Origin: an uncultured Collinsella sp.
Lineage (GTDB): Bacteria > Actinomycetota > Coriobacteriia > Coriobacteriales > Coriobacteriaceae
Assembly (NCBI GenBank): GCA_958415665.1
Contig: CATYZK010000029.1
Location: 1 to 24,767, forward strand
Length of the DNA: 24,767 bases
Direction of reading: 5' to 3'
The notes beneath the pieces are model-generated. The model saw only the letters and a list, made by a program, of their open reading frames with translations. It was not told the origin of the DNA and did not search any database. Numbering within the stretch: position 1 is the first letter of the stretch; each line of letters starts with the position of its first letter. The position numbers were made by a program, and so were the translations under genes. Of this stretch, positions 1 to 7,157 are shown in pieces.

Positions 1-1308
1 ACCAACATGGCCGGTCGTGGTACCGACATCCTGCTGGGCGGCAACCCCGACGAGCTGGTGCGTGAGCGCCTGGAGTACGAGGGCCTGACCATGGAGGACG
101 TGACCCCCGAGCAGCTCGAGCAGTTTAACGCCGAGGCCAAGGAGACCTGCAAGGCTGAGCGCGAGCGCGTGCTCGCCGCCGGCGGCCTGACCGTCATCGG
201 CACCGAGCGCCACGAGTCCCGCCGTATCGACAACCAACTGCGCGGCCGCTCCGGCCGTCAGGGTGACCCGGGCGAGACCCAGTTCTACCTCTCGCTCGAG
301 GACGATCTGATGCGCCTGTTCGGTGGCGACAAGATGGATCGCGTCTCCAAGATGATGGTCACCGCCGACATGGGCGACGACATGCCCATCCAGCACAAGA
401 TCATCTCCAAGGCCGTCGAGAGCGCCCAGCACAAGGTCGAGAGCATCAACTTCTCCATGCGTAAGAGCGTCCTTGAGTACGACGACGTCATGAACAAGCA
501 GCGCCAGGTCATCTATGCCGAGCGCAACAAGATTCTGGACGGCAAGGACCTGACCGATCACATCACCGAGGTCATGCACGACACCGTGTACCGCTGCGTG
601 CAGGAGTTCTGCACCAAGGACAGCCACGAGGGCGAGCGCGATCTGGAGGGCCTGCGCAAGTGGGTCGTGGAACTCACCGGTCATATCGACACGCCCAAGT
701 TCCCCGACGAGGACTTTGAGGCTCTGGCGGCCGACGTTCTGGCCTATGTTGAGAAGTGCTACAACATGAAGGCCGAGCGTCTGGGCGAGGACCTGATGCG
801 CGAGCTCAACACCCAGGTCATGCTGCGCGTCATCGATACCCGCTGGATGAACTACCTGCAGGAGATGGACTACCTCAAGACCGGTATCGGCCTGCGCGGC
901 TTTGGCCAGCGCGATCCGCTGGTCGAGTACAAGACCGAGGCCTACGGCGCGTTCCAGATGCTCGTCGACACCATGTACGAGGACTACCTGCGCACCGTCC
1001 TGCGCATCGAGATCAAGGCTGCCCCGCGTGCCGTGGAGCACAAGGAAGAGCCCGCGCTTGAGGGCGCCCAGTTCTCGGGTCCTGCCGAGGTCGATGGCGA
1101 CAACGGCAACTCGGTGCTGCGCAAGCAGGCACAGGTGCAGGCTCGTACGGCCGTCCAGGGAGGCCCGGCTGCTGTCAACAACGGCGGCAAGGTGACCACC
1201 TACCGCAAGGACGAGAGCGACGATCCGTACGTCAACGTTGGCCGCAACGACCTTTGCCCCTGCGGCAGCGGCAAGAAGTTCAAGTACTGCCACGGCAGGA
1301 ATCGTTAA
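1..1308 (+). CDS. secA: Protein translocase ATPase SecA, C-terminal half (5' truncated by window edge)
   Basis: SecA is the ATPase motor that pushes unfolded preproteins through the SecYEG channel at the cytoplasmic face of the membrane. The reading frame is open from base 1 and starts inside the conserved motif TNMAGRGTDI of the second nucleotide-binding fold, so about half of the protein (435 residues) is present. The motif RRIDNQLRGRSGRQGDPG follows near residues 75-92. The helical scaffold and wing region comes next, then a poorly conserved linker rich in Ala, Gln and Gly. The C-terminus is the zinc-binding tail CPCGSGKKFKYCHG, with three Cys and one His, which in this family binds SecB or ribosomes. 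The gene ends TAA and overlaps the prfB start by one base, so the two are translationally coupled. The secA-prfB order is common in Gram-positive bacteria. Confidence 0.98.
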   Translation, partial: TNMAGRGTDILLGGNPDELVRERLEYEGLTMEDVTPEQLEQFNAEAKETCKAERERVLAAGGLTVIGTERHESRRIDNQLRGRSGRQGDPGETQFYLSLEDDLMRLFGGDKMDRVSKMMVTADMGDDMPIQHKIISKAVESAQHKVESINFSMRKSVLEYDDVMNKQRQVIYAERNKILDGKDLTDHITEVMHDTVYRCVQEFCTKDSHEGERDLEGLRKWVVELTGHIDTPKFPDEDFEALAADVLAYVEKCYNMKAERLGEDLMRELNTQVMLRVIDTRWMNYLQEMDYLKTGIGLRGFGQRDPLVEYKTEAYGAFQMLVDTMYEDYLRTVLRIEIKAAPRAVEHKEEPALEGAQFSGPAEVDGDNGNSVLRKQAQVQARTAVQGGPAAVNNGGKVTTYRKDESDDPYVNVGRNDLCPCGSGKKFKYCHGRNR

Positions 1309-2456
1309 TGGCCGAGGCTTTAGAGGTAACGCCCGCCGAGCTGGACGCGTTTGCGGACCGGCTCGGCGAGGTCGAGTCGTATCTTCATTTGGACGAGAAG
1401 CGCACGCGCGTGACCGAGCTCGAGGCCAAAAGCGTGGCCCCCGGCTTTTGGGATGACGCCGACGCCGCTCGCGCCACCATGGAGGAGATCGCTCGCACCA
1501 AGGAAGATATCGCTGCCGTGGATACCGCGCGCGGCGAGCTATCTGACGCTCGCGCGGCACTGGAGCTTGCCGAGGAGATGGGCGACGACCCCGATGCCGC
1601 CGCATTGCGCGAGGAGGCTGCCGCTACGGCAGGACGCCTGGCCCGCGCTATCGACGAGCTTGAGCTTTCGAGCTGGTTTACCGGTGAGTTCGATCACGGC
1701 GACGCGATTGTGACCATCAAGCCCGGACAGGGTGGCCTGGAGGCGCAGGACTGGACCTTCATGCTCTTTAAGATGTACATGAAGTACTGCCAGCGTCGCG
1801 GCTGGAAGGTCACCATTAACGACTGCCCCGCGGCCGAGGTCATCGGCATCGACCGTGCGACCTTTACCGTCGAGGGCAAGGATGCGTTTGGCATGCTGCG
1901 CGCCGAGGCCGGCGTCCACCGTCTGGTGCGCATTAGCCCCACCGACGACAAGAAGCGCCGCCAGACCACGTTTGCCGGCGTCGAGGTCATCCCCGTGCTG
2001 CCTGACGATATCGACATCGAGATCAGTCCCGACGATATCCGCGTGGACGTGTATCACGCGAGCGGCCCGGGCGGCCAGGGTGTCAACACCACCGACTCTG
2101 CCGTGCGCGTGACGCATTTCCCCAGCGGCATTGTGGTGACCTGCCAAAACGAGCGTAGCCAGATCCAGAACAAGGCCGCGTGCATGCAGATCCTCAAGGC
2201 TCGCCTGTACGAGATTGAGCTCGAGAAGCGTGCCGAGGCGCTCGATGAGATTCGCGGACCCAAGACCACGATCGGTTTTGGCAACCAGATTCGCAGCTAC
2301 GTGCTCTACCCGTACCAGATGGTCAAGGATCTGCGCTCGGGCGTGGAGACCAGCAATGTCGAGGCCGTTCTTGACGATGGCGACCTGGACCCGTTTGTTA
2401 TTGGCTACCATCGCTGGGCCACCGGCAATGCTGACGCGGAGGACCCATCTGCCTAA
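1308..2456 (+). CDS. prfB: Peptide chain release factor 2 (RF2)
   Basis: RF2 normally reads UAA and UGA stop codons in the ribosomal A site and triggers peptide release. The protein has 382 residues, usual for the family. The catalytic GGQ is at residues 255-257 in the context SGPGGQGVNTTDSAVR, the form I expect in actinobacteria. The start ATG at 1308 overlaps the secA stop (TAATG). The frame runs unbroken through the segment VESYLHLDEK, which aligns with the place where many bacteria carry the autoregulatory +1 frameshift, so that control is absent here. Odd point: the stop-codon reading tripeptide, Ser-Pro-Phe in ordinary RF2, reads Ser-Pro-Thr at residues 210-212 (bases 1935-1943). RF1 has Pro-X-Thr at the same place. 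The rest (HRLVR before it, RRQTTF after it, total length) is clearly RF2. Confidence 0.96.
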   Translation: MAEALEVTPAELDAFADRLGEVESYLHLDEKRTRVTELEAKSVAPGFWDDADAARATMEEIARTKEDIAAVDTARGELSDARAALELAEEMGDDPDAAALREEAAATAGRLARAIDELELSSWFTGEFDHGDAIVTIKPGQGGLEAQDWTFMLFKMYMKYCQRRGWKVTINDCPAAEVIGIDRATFTVEGKDAFGMLRAEAGVHRLVRISPTDDKKRRQTTFAGVEVIPVLPDDIDIEISPDDIRVDVYHASGPGGQGVNTTDSAVRVTHFPSGIVVTCQNERSQIQNKAACMQILKARLYEIELEKRAEALDEIRGPKTTIGFGNQIRSYVLYPYQMVKDLRSGVETSNVEAVLDDGDLDPFVIGYHRWATGNADAEDPSA

Positions 2457-2555
2457 ACCGCTTGGTTTATGTGGGAATGGATTTAACCATCCGAACAGGG
2501 CGGTTTTGTATCCAGAACAAACCAGTCGCGGGGTGGTTTTTGCCCGGCGAATCGG

Positions 2556-2561
2556 TAGAAT
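2556..2561 (+). promoter_or_regulatory. Candidate -10 element (TAGAAT) ahead of yitT
   Basis: TAGAAT lies in the 166-base gap between prfB and yitT, with no convincing -35 box at 17 bases. It would place a transcription start near 2568, just upstream of the hairpin-plus-T tract at 2584-2610. Also in the gap, AAACCGC at 2455-2461 can pair with GCGGTTT at 2500-2506, and TAAACC/GGTTTA (2454-2469) forms a small hairpin over the prfB stop codon. Either may be part of the prfB 3' end. Confidence 0.35.
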
Positions 2562-2583
2562 CGAATATGAGAAGAAGTTCAAG

Positions 2584-2610
2584 GCGCATCCGTTGGGGGT
2601 GCGCTTTTTT
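2584..2610 (+). terminator. Intrinsic terminator immediately before yitT
   Basis: GCGCATCC (2584-2591) pairs with GGGTGCGC (2597-2604) around a five-base loop, with one G-T pair, and six T follow. It has the form of a rho-independent terminator for secA-prfB. The yitT ribosome binding site begins two or three bases after the T tract and the ATG is at 2623. That leaves no room for a yitT promoter after the terminator, so it may act as a leader attenuator. Confidence 0.8.
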
Positions 2611-2622
2611 GAGGGAGGCAGC

Positions 2623-3513
2623 ATGGCATATCGTCTGGACATCAAGCGCATTCTTTCGATGAACTTCTTTCACGATCTGCCCCAGATCATGTTTGGGTGC
2701 GCCTTGGCCGCCATCGCGACCGACCTGTTTTTGATTCCCAACGGCCTTGCCGCCGGTGGCGTCACAGGCCTTGCGACTATCATCCAGGCCCTCGGTGCGG
2801 CGCGAGGCGTGTCGCTTCCCGTCGGTATCCAGACCATTGTGATGAACGCCTTGCTGTTACTGGTCGTCATGCGCGAGGGCGGCATGTTCTACGTGGTGCA
2901 GACGGCGACGGGCTTTGTGCTGCTGGGCTTCTTTACCGACCTGTTCGCCCCGTTTGTAGCACCTCTGGCGCATGCGGACCTGATGCTTCCCGCTATGTGG
3001 GGCGGCATTATTACGGGCATCGGTTACGGCATGGTGCTGCGTGCCGGCGCCAACACCGGCGGCTCGGACACGATTGGCCAGATCATCTCGCGTAACACCT
3101 CGCTGCCGGTGGGCTCGACCGTTATGGCAATCGATGTTGCCGTATGCGCGGCATCGGCTCCGGTCTTCTCGCTCGAAAATGCCCTGTACGCAGGACTTTC
3201 GATGGTGATTAGCGGCTATGTGATCGATGCGGTGGTCGATGGCGGCAACAAGCGTCGTATGGTACTCATCATCTCGGACAAGTTCCCTGATATCGCTGCC
3301 GATATCATGTATGGCCTGGGTCGTGGTTGTACCAAGTTTAAGGCGACTGGCATGTATTCGGGCGCCGAGAAGCCGGTGATCATGGTCATCGTGAGCCGTC
3401 GCGAGCTCAATACGCTCAAGACCATTGTGCGCGAGCGCGATCCTCATGCCATCGTGACGGTTGCCGACGTTACGGAAACCTTCGGTGAGGGCTTTAAGGA
3501 CATTAACGCGTAG
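2623..3513 (+). CDS. YitT family membrane protein (DUF161 + DUF2179)
   Basis: This 296-residue integral membrane protein has an N-terminal half of five or six hydrophobic segments (from about residue 20 to 200) and a soluble C-terminal domain of about 80 residues. The order matches the YitT family, a membrane domain followed by a DUF2179 domain with an ACT-like fold. Supporting stretches are PNGLAAGGVTGLA near residue 39, NTGGSDTIGQII near 145, and the tail VTVADVTETFGEGF. Members occur in most Gram-positives, often in several copies, and the transported substrate is unknown. The ATG at 2623 follows a strong GGGAGG site, and the upstream extension of the frame is a shadow of prfB. It ends TAG. 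It is a single-gene unit between prfB and the transketolase pair. Confidence 0.9.
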   Translation: MAYRLDIKRILSMNFFHDLPQIMFGCALAAIATDLFLIPNGLAAGGVTGLATIIQALGAARGVSLPVGIQTIVMNALLLLVVMREGGMFYVVQTATGFVLLGFFTDLFAPFVAPLAHADLMLPAMWGGIITGIGYGMVLRAGANTGGSDTIGQIISRNTSLPVGSTVMAIDVAVCAASAPVFSLENALYAGLSMVISGYVIDAVVDGGNKRRMVLIISDKFPDIAADIMYGLGRGCTKFKATGMYSGAEKPVIMVIVSRRELNTLKTIVRERDPHAIVTVADVTETFGEGFKDINA

Positions 3514-3629
3514 GGTCGACCGCGTTCCATCCAAAAGACGTTCACATTGATAAACCGTTTCATCAGCGGTTCTGCCTGCTAAATTGTTCAAATAATGATA
3601 AAAACTCTGGTAAAGCTTCCAGTTTCCAG

Positions 3630-3635
3630 CATAAT
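3630..3635 (+). promoter_or_regulatory. Candidate -10 (CATAAT) for the transketolase pair
   Basis: The 207-base gap 3514-3720 is AT-richer than its surroundings. CATAAT at 3630-3635 is the best -10 match, and TAAATT at 3580-3585 (preceded by TGC) is an alternative; neither has a good -35 box. I see no terminator hairpin for yitT in this gap. The leader to the tktN start would be about 80 bases, with AAGGAAGG as the ribosome binding site. Confidence 0.3.
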
Positions 3636-3720
3636 GAAGGACGTACGTGCATCGCGGCTGGGTTGGGACGACCTTCTGTGCCGTGCGCATCTTGTCTAAA
3701 GAGGATGAAAGGAAGGCACA

Positions 3721-4551
3721 ATGAGCGACGAAGAGCTCAAAAAGGTTGCCAACGAGGTAAGGAAGGGCATCGTCACCGGCGTGCACGCTGCCAAGTCCGG
3801 CCATCCGGGCGGTTCGCTCGGCGCCGCCGACATCATGACCTATCTGTACTTTGAGGAAATGAACGTCGACCCGGCCGATCCCCGCAAGGCCGACCGCGAT
3901 CGCTTCGTGCTTTCCAAGGGCCACTGCGCGCCCGGTCTGTACGCCGTGCTCGCCGAGCGCGGGTTCTTCCCCAAGGAGGACCTCGAGACGCTGCGCCACA
4001 TCGGCAGCCACCTGCAGGGCCATCCCAACATGAACGACACCCCGGGCGTCGACATGTCCACCGGCTCGCTCGGCCAGGGCATCTCCGCCGCCGTCGGGAT
4101 GGCGCTCGCCGCCAAGCACTGGGGCGACGACTACCGCACCTACGCCCTGCTGGGCGATGGCGAGAGCGAGGAGGGCCAGGTCTGGGAGGCAGCCATGTTT
4201 GCCGGCAACAAGCAGCTCGACAACCTCTGCGTGATCGTCGACCACAACGGCCTGCAGATCGACGGCCCCGTCGAGGAGGTCAACGACCCCATGCCGCTCG
4301 CCGACAAGTTCCGCGCCTTCAAGTTCCACGTGGTGGAGCTCGCCGACGGCAACGATTTCGACCAGATTCGCGCCGCCTTCGCCGAGGCTCGCGCCACCAA
4401 GGGGCAGCCGACTGCCATTATCGCCGAGACCACGAAGGGCAAGGGCGTCTCCTTTATGGAGAACCAGGTTGGTTGGCACGGCAAGGCCCCCAACGATGAA
4501 CAGTTCGAGCAGGCCATGGCAGAGCTCACGGCCGCCGGAGAGGAGCTCTAG
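3721..4551 (+). CDS. Transketolase, N-terminal (TPP-binding) subunit
   Basis: Transketolase moves two-carbon units between sugar phosphates in the non-oxidative pentose phosphate pathway. Here the enzyme is split in two, as in archaea and many anaerobes. This 276-residue subunit carries the thiamine diphosphate half: AAKSGHPGGSLGAADI at residues 24-39, LSKGHCAPGLYA near 64, GSLGQGISAAVGMA near 120, and the cofactor signature GDGESEEGQVWEA near 145, closing on an Asn (VDHNGLQIDG) that helps hold the magnesium. Third codon positions are almost all G or C, stronger than in the neighbours, which suggests high expression. The stop TAG lies one base before the start of the C-terminal subunit gene, so the two halves are made together. 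Confidence 0.96.
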   Translation: MSDEELKKVANEVRKGIVTGVHAAKSGHPGGSLGAADIMTYLYFEEMNVDPADPRKADRDRFVLSKGHCAPGLYAVLAERGFFPKEDLETLRHIGSHLQGHPNMNDTPGVDMSTGSLGQGISAAVGMALAAKHWGDDYRTYALLGDGESEEGQVWEAAMFAGNKQLDNLCVIVDHNGLQIDGPVEEVNDPMPLADKFRAFKFHVVELADGNDFDQIRAAFAEARATKGQPTAIIAETTKGKGVSFMENQVGWHGKAPNDEQFEQAMAELTAAGEEL

Positions 4552-4552
4552 G

Positions 4553-5494
4553 ATGGCAGACGTCAAGAAAATCGCCACGCGCGTAAGCTACGGCGAGGCC
4601 CTCGTCGAGCTCGCCAACGAGCACGACGACTTCGTGGTCCTCGACGCCGACCTGGCCGCCGCCACGCAGACCGGCAAGTTCAAGGCGGCCTGCCCCGACC
4701 GCTTCTTCGATGTGGGCATCGCCGAGAGCAACCTGATGGGCGTCGCCGCCGGCATCGCGACCACCGGCCGCGTCGCCTTCGCGAGCACCTTCGCCATGTT
4801 CGCCGCCGGCCGCGCCTTCGAGCAGGTCCGCAACTCCATCGGCTACCCGCACCTCAACGTCAAGATCGGCGCCACGCACGCCGGCATCTCGGTGGGCGAG
4901 GACGGCGCCACGCACCAGTGCTGCGAGGATATCGCCCTCATGCGCGTCATCCCCGGCATGACCGTGATTGTCCCGGCCGACGACGTCGAGGCCCGCGCCG
5001 TGACGCGCGCCGCCTACGAGTGCGACGGCCCCGTGTACATGCGCTTCGCCCGCTTGGCCTCGCCGGTCATCAACGACCCGGAGACCTACAAGTTCGAGGT
5101 GGGCCGCGGCATCGTCATGCGCGAGGGCGCCGACGTGACCATCATCGCCTGCGGCCTGATGGTCGGCGAGGCCCTCGAGGCCGCCGGGCAGCTCGCCGCC
5201 GAGGGCATCGACGCCGAGGTCATCAACATGCACACCATCAAGCCCATCGATGCCGACCTGATCGTCAAGAGCGCCACCAAGACCGGCCACGTCGTGACCG
5301 TCGAGGAGCACTCTGTGATCGGTGGCCTGGGCAGCGCCGTTGCCGACGTCCTGTGCGAGCAGTGCCCGACGCCGCTCAAGAAGATTGGCGTCAACGACAC
5401 CTTCGGCGAGTCCGGTCCGGGTGCCGAGCTTCTGCACAAGTACGGCCTGGACGCCGCCAACATCGTGGCAACCACCAAGGAGTTCTTGGCCTAA
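4553..5494 (+). CDS. Transketolase, C-terminal subunit
   Basis: The second half of the split transketolase has 313 residues. It contains the pyrimidine-binding domain and the transketolase C-terminal domain, and forms the active site with the tktN product. Visible hallmarks are the segment RFFDVGIAESNLMGVAAGIA near residues 49-68 (with the Glu that activates thiamine diphosphate), FAMFAAGRAFEQVRNSI near 82, the loop THAGISVGEDGATHQCCEDI near 107, and EEHSVIGGLGSAVAD near 252. The ATG at 4553 follows GGAGAGGAG at the end of tktN. Codon use is as strongly GC-ending as in tktN. It ends TAA and is followed by a hairpin terminator. A 1-deoxyxylulose-5-phosphate synthase C-terminal half is a remote alternative, unlikely given the partner gene. 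Confidence 0.96.
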   Translation: MADVKKIATRVSYGEALVELANEHDDFVVLDADLAAATQTGKFKAACPDRFFDVGIAESNLMGVAAGIATTGRVAFASTFAMFAAGRAFEQVRNSIGYPHLNVKIGATHAGISVGEDGATHQCCEDIALMRVIPGMTVIVPADDVEARAVTRAAYECDGPVYMRFARLASPVINDPETYKFEVGRGIVMREGADVTIIACGLMVGEALEAAGQLAAEGIDAEVINMHTIKPIDADLIVKSATKTGHVVTVEEHSVIGGLGSAVADVLCEQCPTPLKKIGVNDTFGESGPGAELLHKYGLDAANIVATTKEFLA

Positions 5495-5543
5495 GACAAG
5501 ACGAGCCAAGACATTGTCTCGACAACTTGAACCAAACCCGAGT

Positions 5544-5574
5544 AGGGGCGTCCTCTAGCAGGGCGCCCCTATTT
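5544..5574 (+). terminator. Terminator after the transketolase operon
   Basis: AGGGGCG (5544-5550) pairs perfectly with CGCCCCT (5564-5570). Three further inner pairs surround a seven-base loop. Only three T follow (ATTTC), so the tail is weak. The 3' arm runs directly into the repeat at 5567-5584. Confidence 0.7.
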
Positions 5575-5584
5575 CACCGCAACT
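5567..5584 (+). repeat. 18-base sequence shared with the stem-loop at 18803-18869
   Basis: CCCTATTTCACCGCAACT at 5567-5584 is identical to 18852-18869, the right arm of a long stem-loop downstream of smpB. The matching left arm (AGTTGCGGTG) is not present nearby, so this looks like half of the element, fused to the 3' side of the transketolase terminator. Confidence 0.75.
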
Positions 5585-5605
5585 TCTAAAGGCGCTCTCA
5601 GGCAA

Positions 5606-5674
5606 GGCCCCATCAGGGAAAAGGGCCCAGTGCAACAAAGTGCCATTCAGCCCCCAAGCATGGCACTGCTGCAC
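5606..5674. repeat. Two successive hairpins in the tktC-ftsE gap
   Basis: GGCCC (5606-5610) pairs with GGGCC (5623-5627). Then GTGCA (5630-5634) and AGTGCCAT (5639-5646) pair with ATGGCACT (5660-5667) and TGCAC (5670-5674). No T tract follows, so these are not ordinary terminators. They sit between the transketolase terminator and the large inverted repeat. Confidence 0.6.
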
Positions 5675-5709
5675 CTCAAGAAAAACGCGCCGACCCCATA
5701 GTAGCCGCA

Positions 5710-5832
5710 GGCCGGGCACAGGGTTACCCTCCAAATCTTTCCGCAGGACGGAGGAGTCCCCGCCGCGCGAAGCGCGCAGCGGGGACTCCGACATGTCCGA
5801 GGACGATTTGGAGGGTAACCCTGTGCCCGGCC
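5710..5832. repeat. 123-bp inverted-repeat element with perfect 28-bp arms
   Basis: The left arm 5710-5737 (starting GGCCGGGCACAGGG) is the exact reverse complement of the right arm 5805-5832. Inside lies a second perfect stem, GGAGTCCCCGC (5753-5763) with GCGGGGACTCC (5779-5789), and a small GC hairpin at its tip (5765-5777). The bases between the two stems pair only partly. No ORF is convincing; the short frames seen on both strands are mirror images of each other. I see no target-site duplication. It may be a MITE-like or BIME-like repeat, or a very strong RNA structure. It is not a standard terminator because no T run follows. Confidence 0.85.
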
Positions 5833-5882
5833 GACGGGAATCCAAAGCCCGCCATGCTTCTTATGTGCAGCAAAGCTAATGC

Positions 5883-5891
5883 TGCTAAAAT
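5883..5891 (+). promoter_or_regulatory. Extended -10 promoter for ftsEX
   Basis: TGCTAAAAT is an extended -10 (TGn followed by TAAAAT at 5886-5891). No good -35 is seen (TTATGT at 5861 is 19 bases away), which extended -10 promoters tolerate. It would start a leader of about 40 bases that ends in AAGGAG ahead of the GTG start. Confidence 0.5.
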
Positions 5892-5936
5892 ACAAAGCGC
5901 TCATGTAGTTTAAACGCACGACGATAAGGAGCACCA

Positions 5937-7157
5937 GTGGGTAACCACTTCCGTACCTCCGGTGCGGGCGATGATGCCCCCAAGACGCAGACAGGCGTTC
6001 AGGGCAGTCGTTTCGCCACTCCGGATTCAGAGGGCCAGCCTGTTGCTCAGGCCCCCGCTCAGCCGGCAGATCAGGCACAGCCGGCATCCGATCCCTTTGC
6101 CTACAATCCCACCAGCGATGTTGCGCTTTCCGGCACGGCGGGTTTTGAGCCCGTTCAGGCTGTGACCGCTCGCGTGGAGCAGCCTCAGGCTGGCGCCGCC
6201 GCGCCGCAGCCTAGCATGGCCGGCATTCCCGACCCCATGGCTCCTGCGACACCGGCTCCTCAGCCTGCGCAGTCTGGCCTCTTTGCCGCTATTCCCGATC
6301 CCACGCAGCCTGCCGCCCCGGTGGTCGAGAGCGATCAGGCAGCCGAGGTCGCAAGCCTCGATAACGCGCTCAACAACCCCGATTTTACGTCGGTGTTTGC
6401 GCCCATCGATCCGCAGGCCAGCCGCAAGAAGATGGCCAAGCAGGCCGGTGTCGAGCCCGTCATCCTTATGGAGCATGTCACCAAGATCTATCCGGCACAG
6501 CCCAACAAGCCTGCACTCGACGACATCAACATCGAGATCTATCCGGGCGAGTTCGTCTTCCTGGTTGGTCACTCCGGCTCGGGTAAGACCACGCTGCTGT
6601 CGACGCTCAACCGCGACGTCAAGCCGACGAGCGGTCGCATCCTGGTTGCCGGTCAGGACCTCATGAAGATCAAGAACCGCAAGGTTCCGTTCCTGCGCCG
6701 CCAGATTGGCGCCGTGTTCCAGGACTTTAAGCTCCTGCCGCAAAAAACCGCCTACGAAAACGTGGCGTTTGCTCTGCAGTGCATCGGCAAGCCCAAGGGC
6801 GTCATTCGCAGCCAGGTGCCCGAGGTGCTGCGTCTGGTCGGTCTGGCCGATCAGATGGACTCGCTGCCCGACCAGCTTTCCGGTGGCGAGCAGCAGCGCG
6901 TTGCCGTCGCCCGCGCTATGGTCAACCGTCCGCCGCTGCTGATCTGCGACGAGCCCACGGGTAACCTCGACCCGGCGATCTCGCTGGGCATCATGAAGCT
7001 GCTCGAGCGTATTAACCGCACCGGCACCACCGTGATCGTCGCCACGCACGACCGCGAGATGGTCGATAGCATGCACCGTCGCGTGATCGCCCTCGAGGGC
7101 GGCCACGTTATCCGCGACCAGGAGAGGGGAGGTTACGGCAACTATGGCACCAACTAA
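5937..7157 (+). CDS. ftsE: Cell division ATP-binding protein FtsE with a long N-terminal extension
   Basis: FtsE is the cytoplasmic ATPase of the FtsEX complex, which couples division to peptidoglycan hydrolase activation. The ABC domain covers residues 175-395: Walker A GHSGSGKTT at 211-219, Q-loop in AVFQDFKLLP near 262, signature LSGGEQQR at 314-321, Walker B LLICDEPTGNLD at 334-345, and switch His371 in ATHD. Ordinary FtsE is about 220-230 residues. This one has 406, because about 175 residues rich in Pro, Ala and Gln precede the ABC domain; they look disordered and cytoplasmic. The GTG at 5937 follows AAGGAG. No ATG with a ribosome binding site is apparent closer to the ABC domain, and the frame shows coding-like composition throughout, so the extension seems real. 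ftsX overlaps the 3' end by 14 bases. Confidence 0.95.
   Translation: MGNHFRTSGAGDDAPKTQTGVQGSRFATPDSEGQPVAQAPAQPADQAQPASDPFAYNPTSDVALSGTAGFEPVQAVTARVEQPQAGAAAPQPSMAGIPDPMAPATPAPQPAQSGLFAAIPDPTQPAAPVVESDQAAEVASLDNALNNPDFTSVFAPIDPQASRKKMAKQAGVEPVILMEHVTKIYPAQPNKPALDDINIEIYPGEFVFLVGHSGSGKTTLLSTLNRDVKPTSGRILVAGQDLMKIKNRKVPFLRRQIGAVFQDFKLLPQKTAYENVAFALQCIGKPKGVIRSQVPEVLRLVGLADQMDSLPDQLSGGEQQRVAVARAMVNRPPLLICDEPTGNLDPAISLGIMKLLERINRTGTTVIVATHDREMVDSMHRRVIALEGGHVIRDQERGGYGNYGTN

Noticed and set aside
1308..1400. Programmed +1 frameshift in prfB
   Set aside because: The frame is continuous through the usual site, with no in-frame TGA and no CTT-TGA slip sequence.
5555..5879. Short ORFs of 79-96 codons on both strands in the tktC-ftsE gap
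   Set aside because: They run through the inverted repeat and give mirror-related peptides. They lack ribosome binding sites and coding-like composition.
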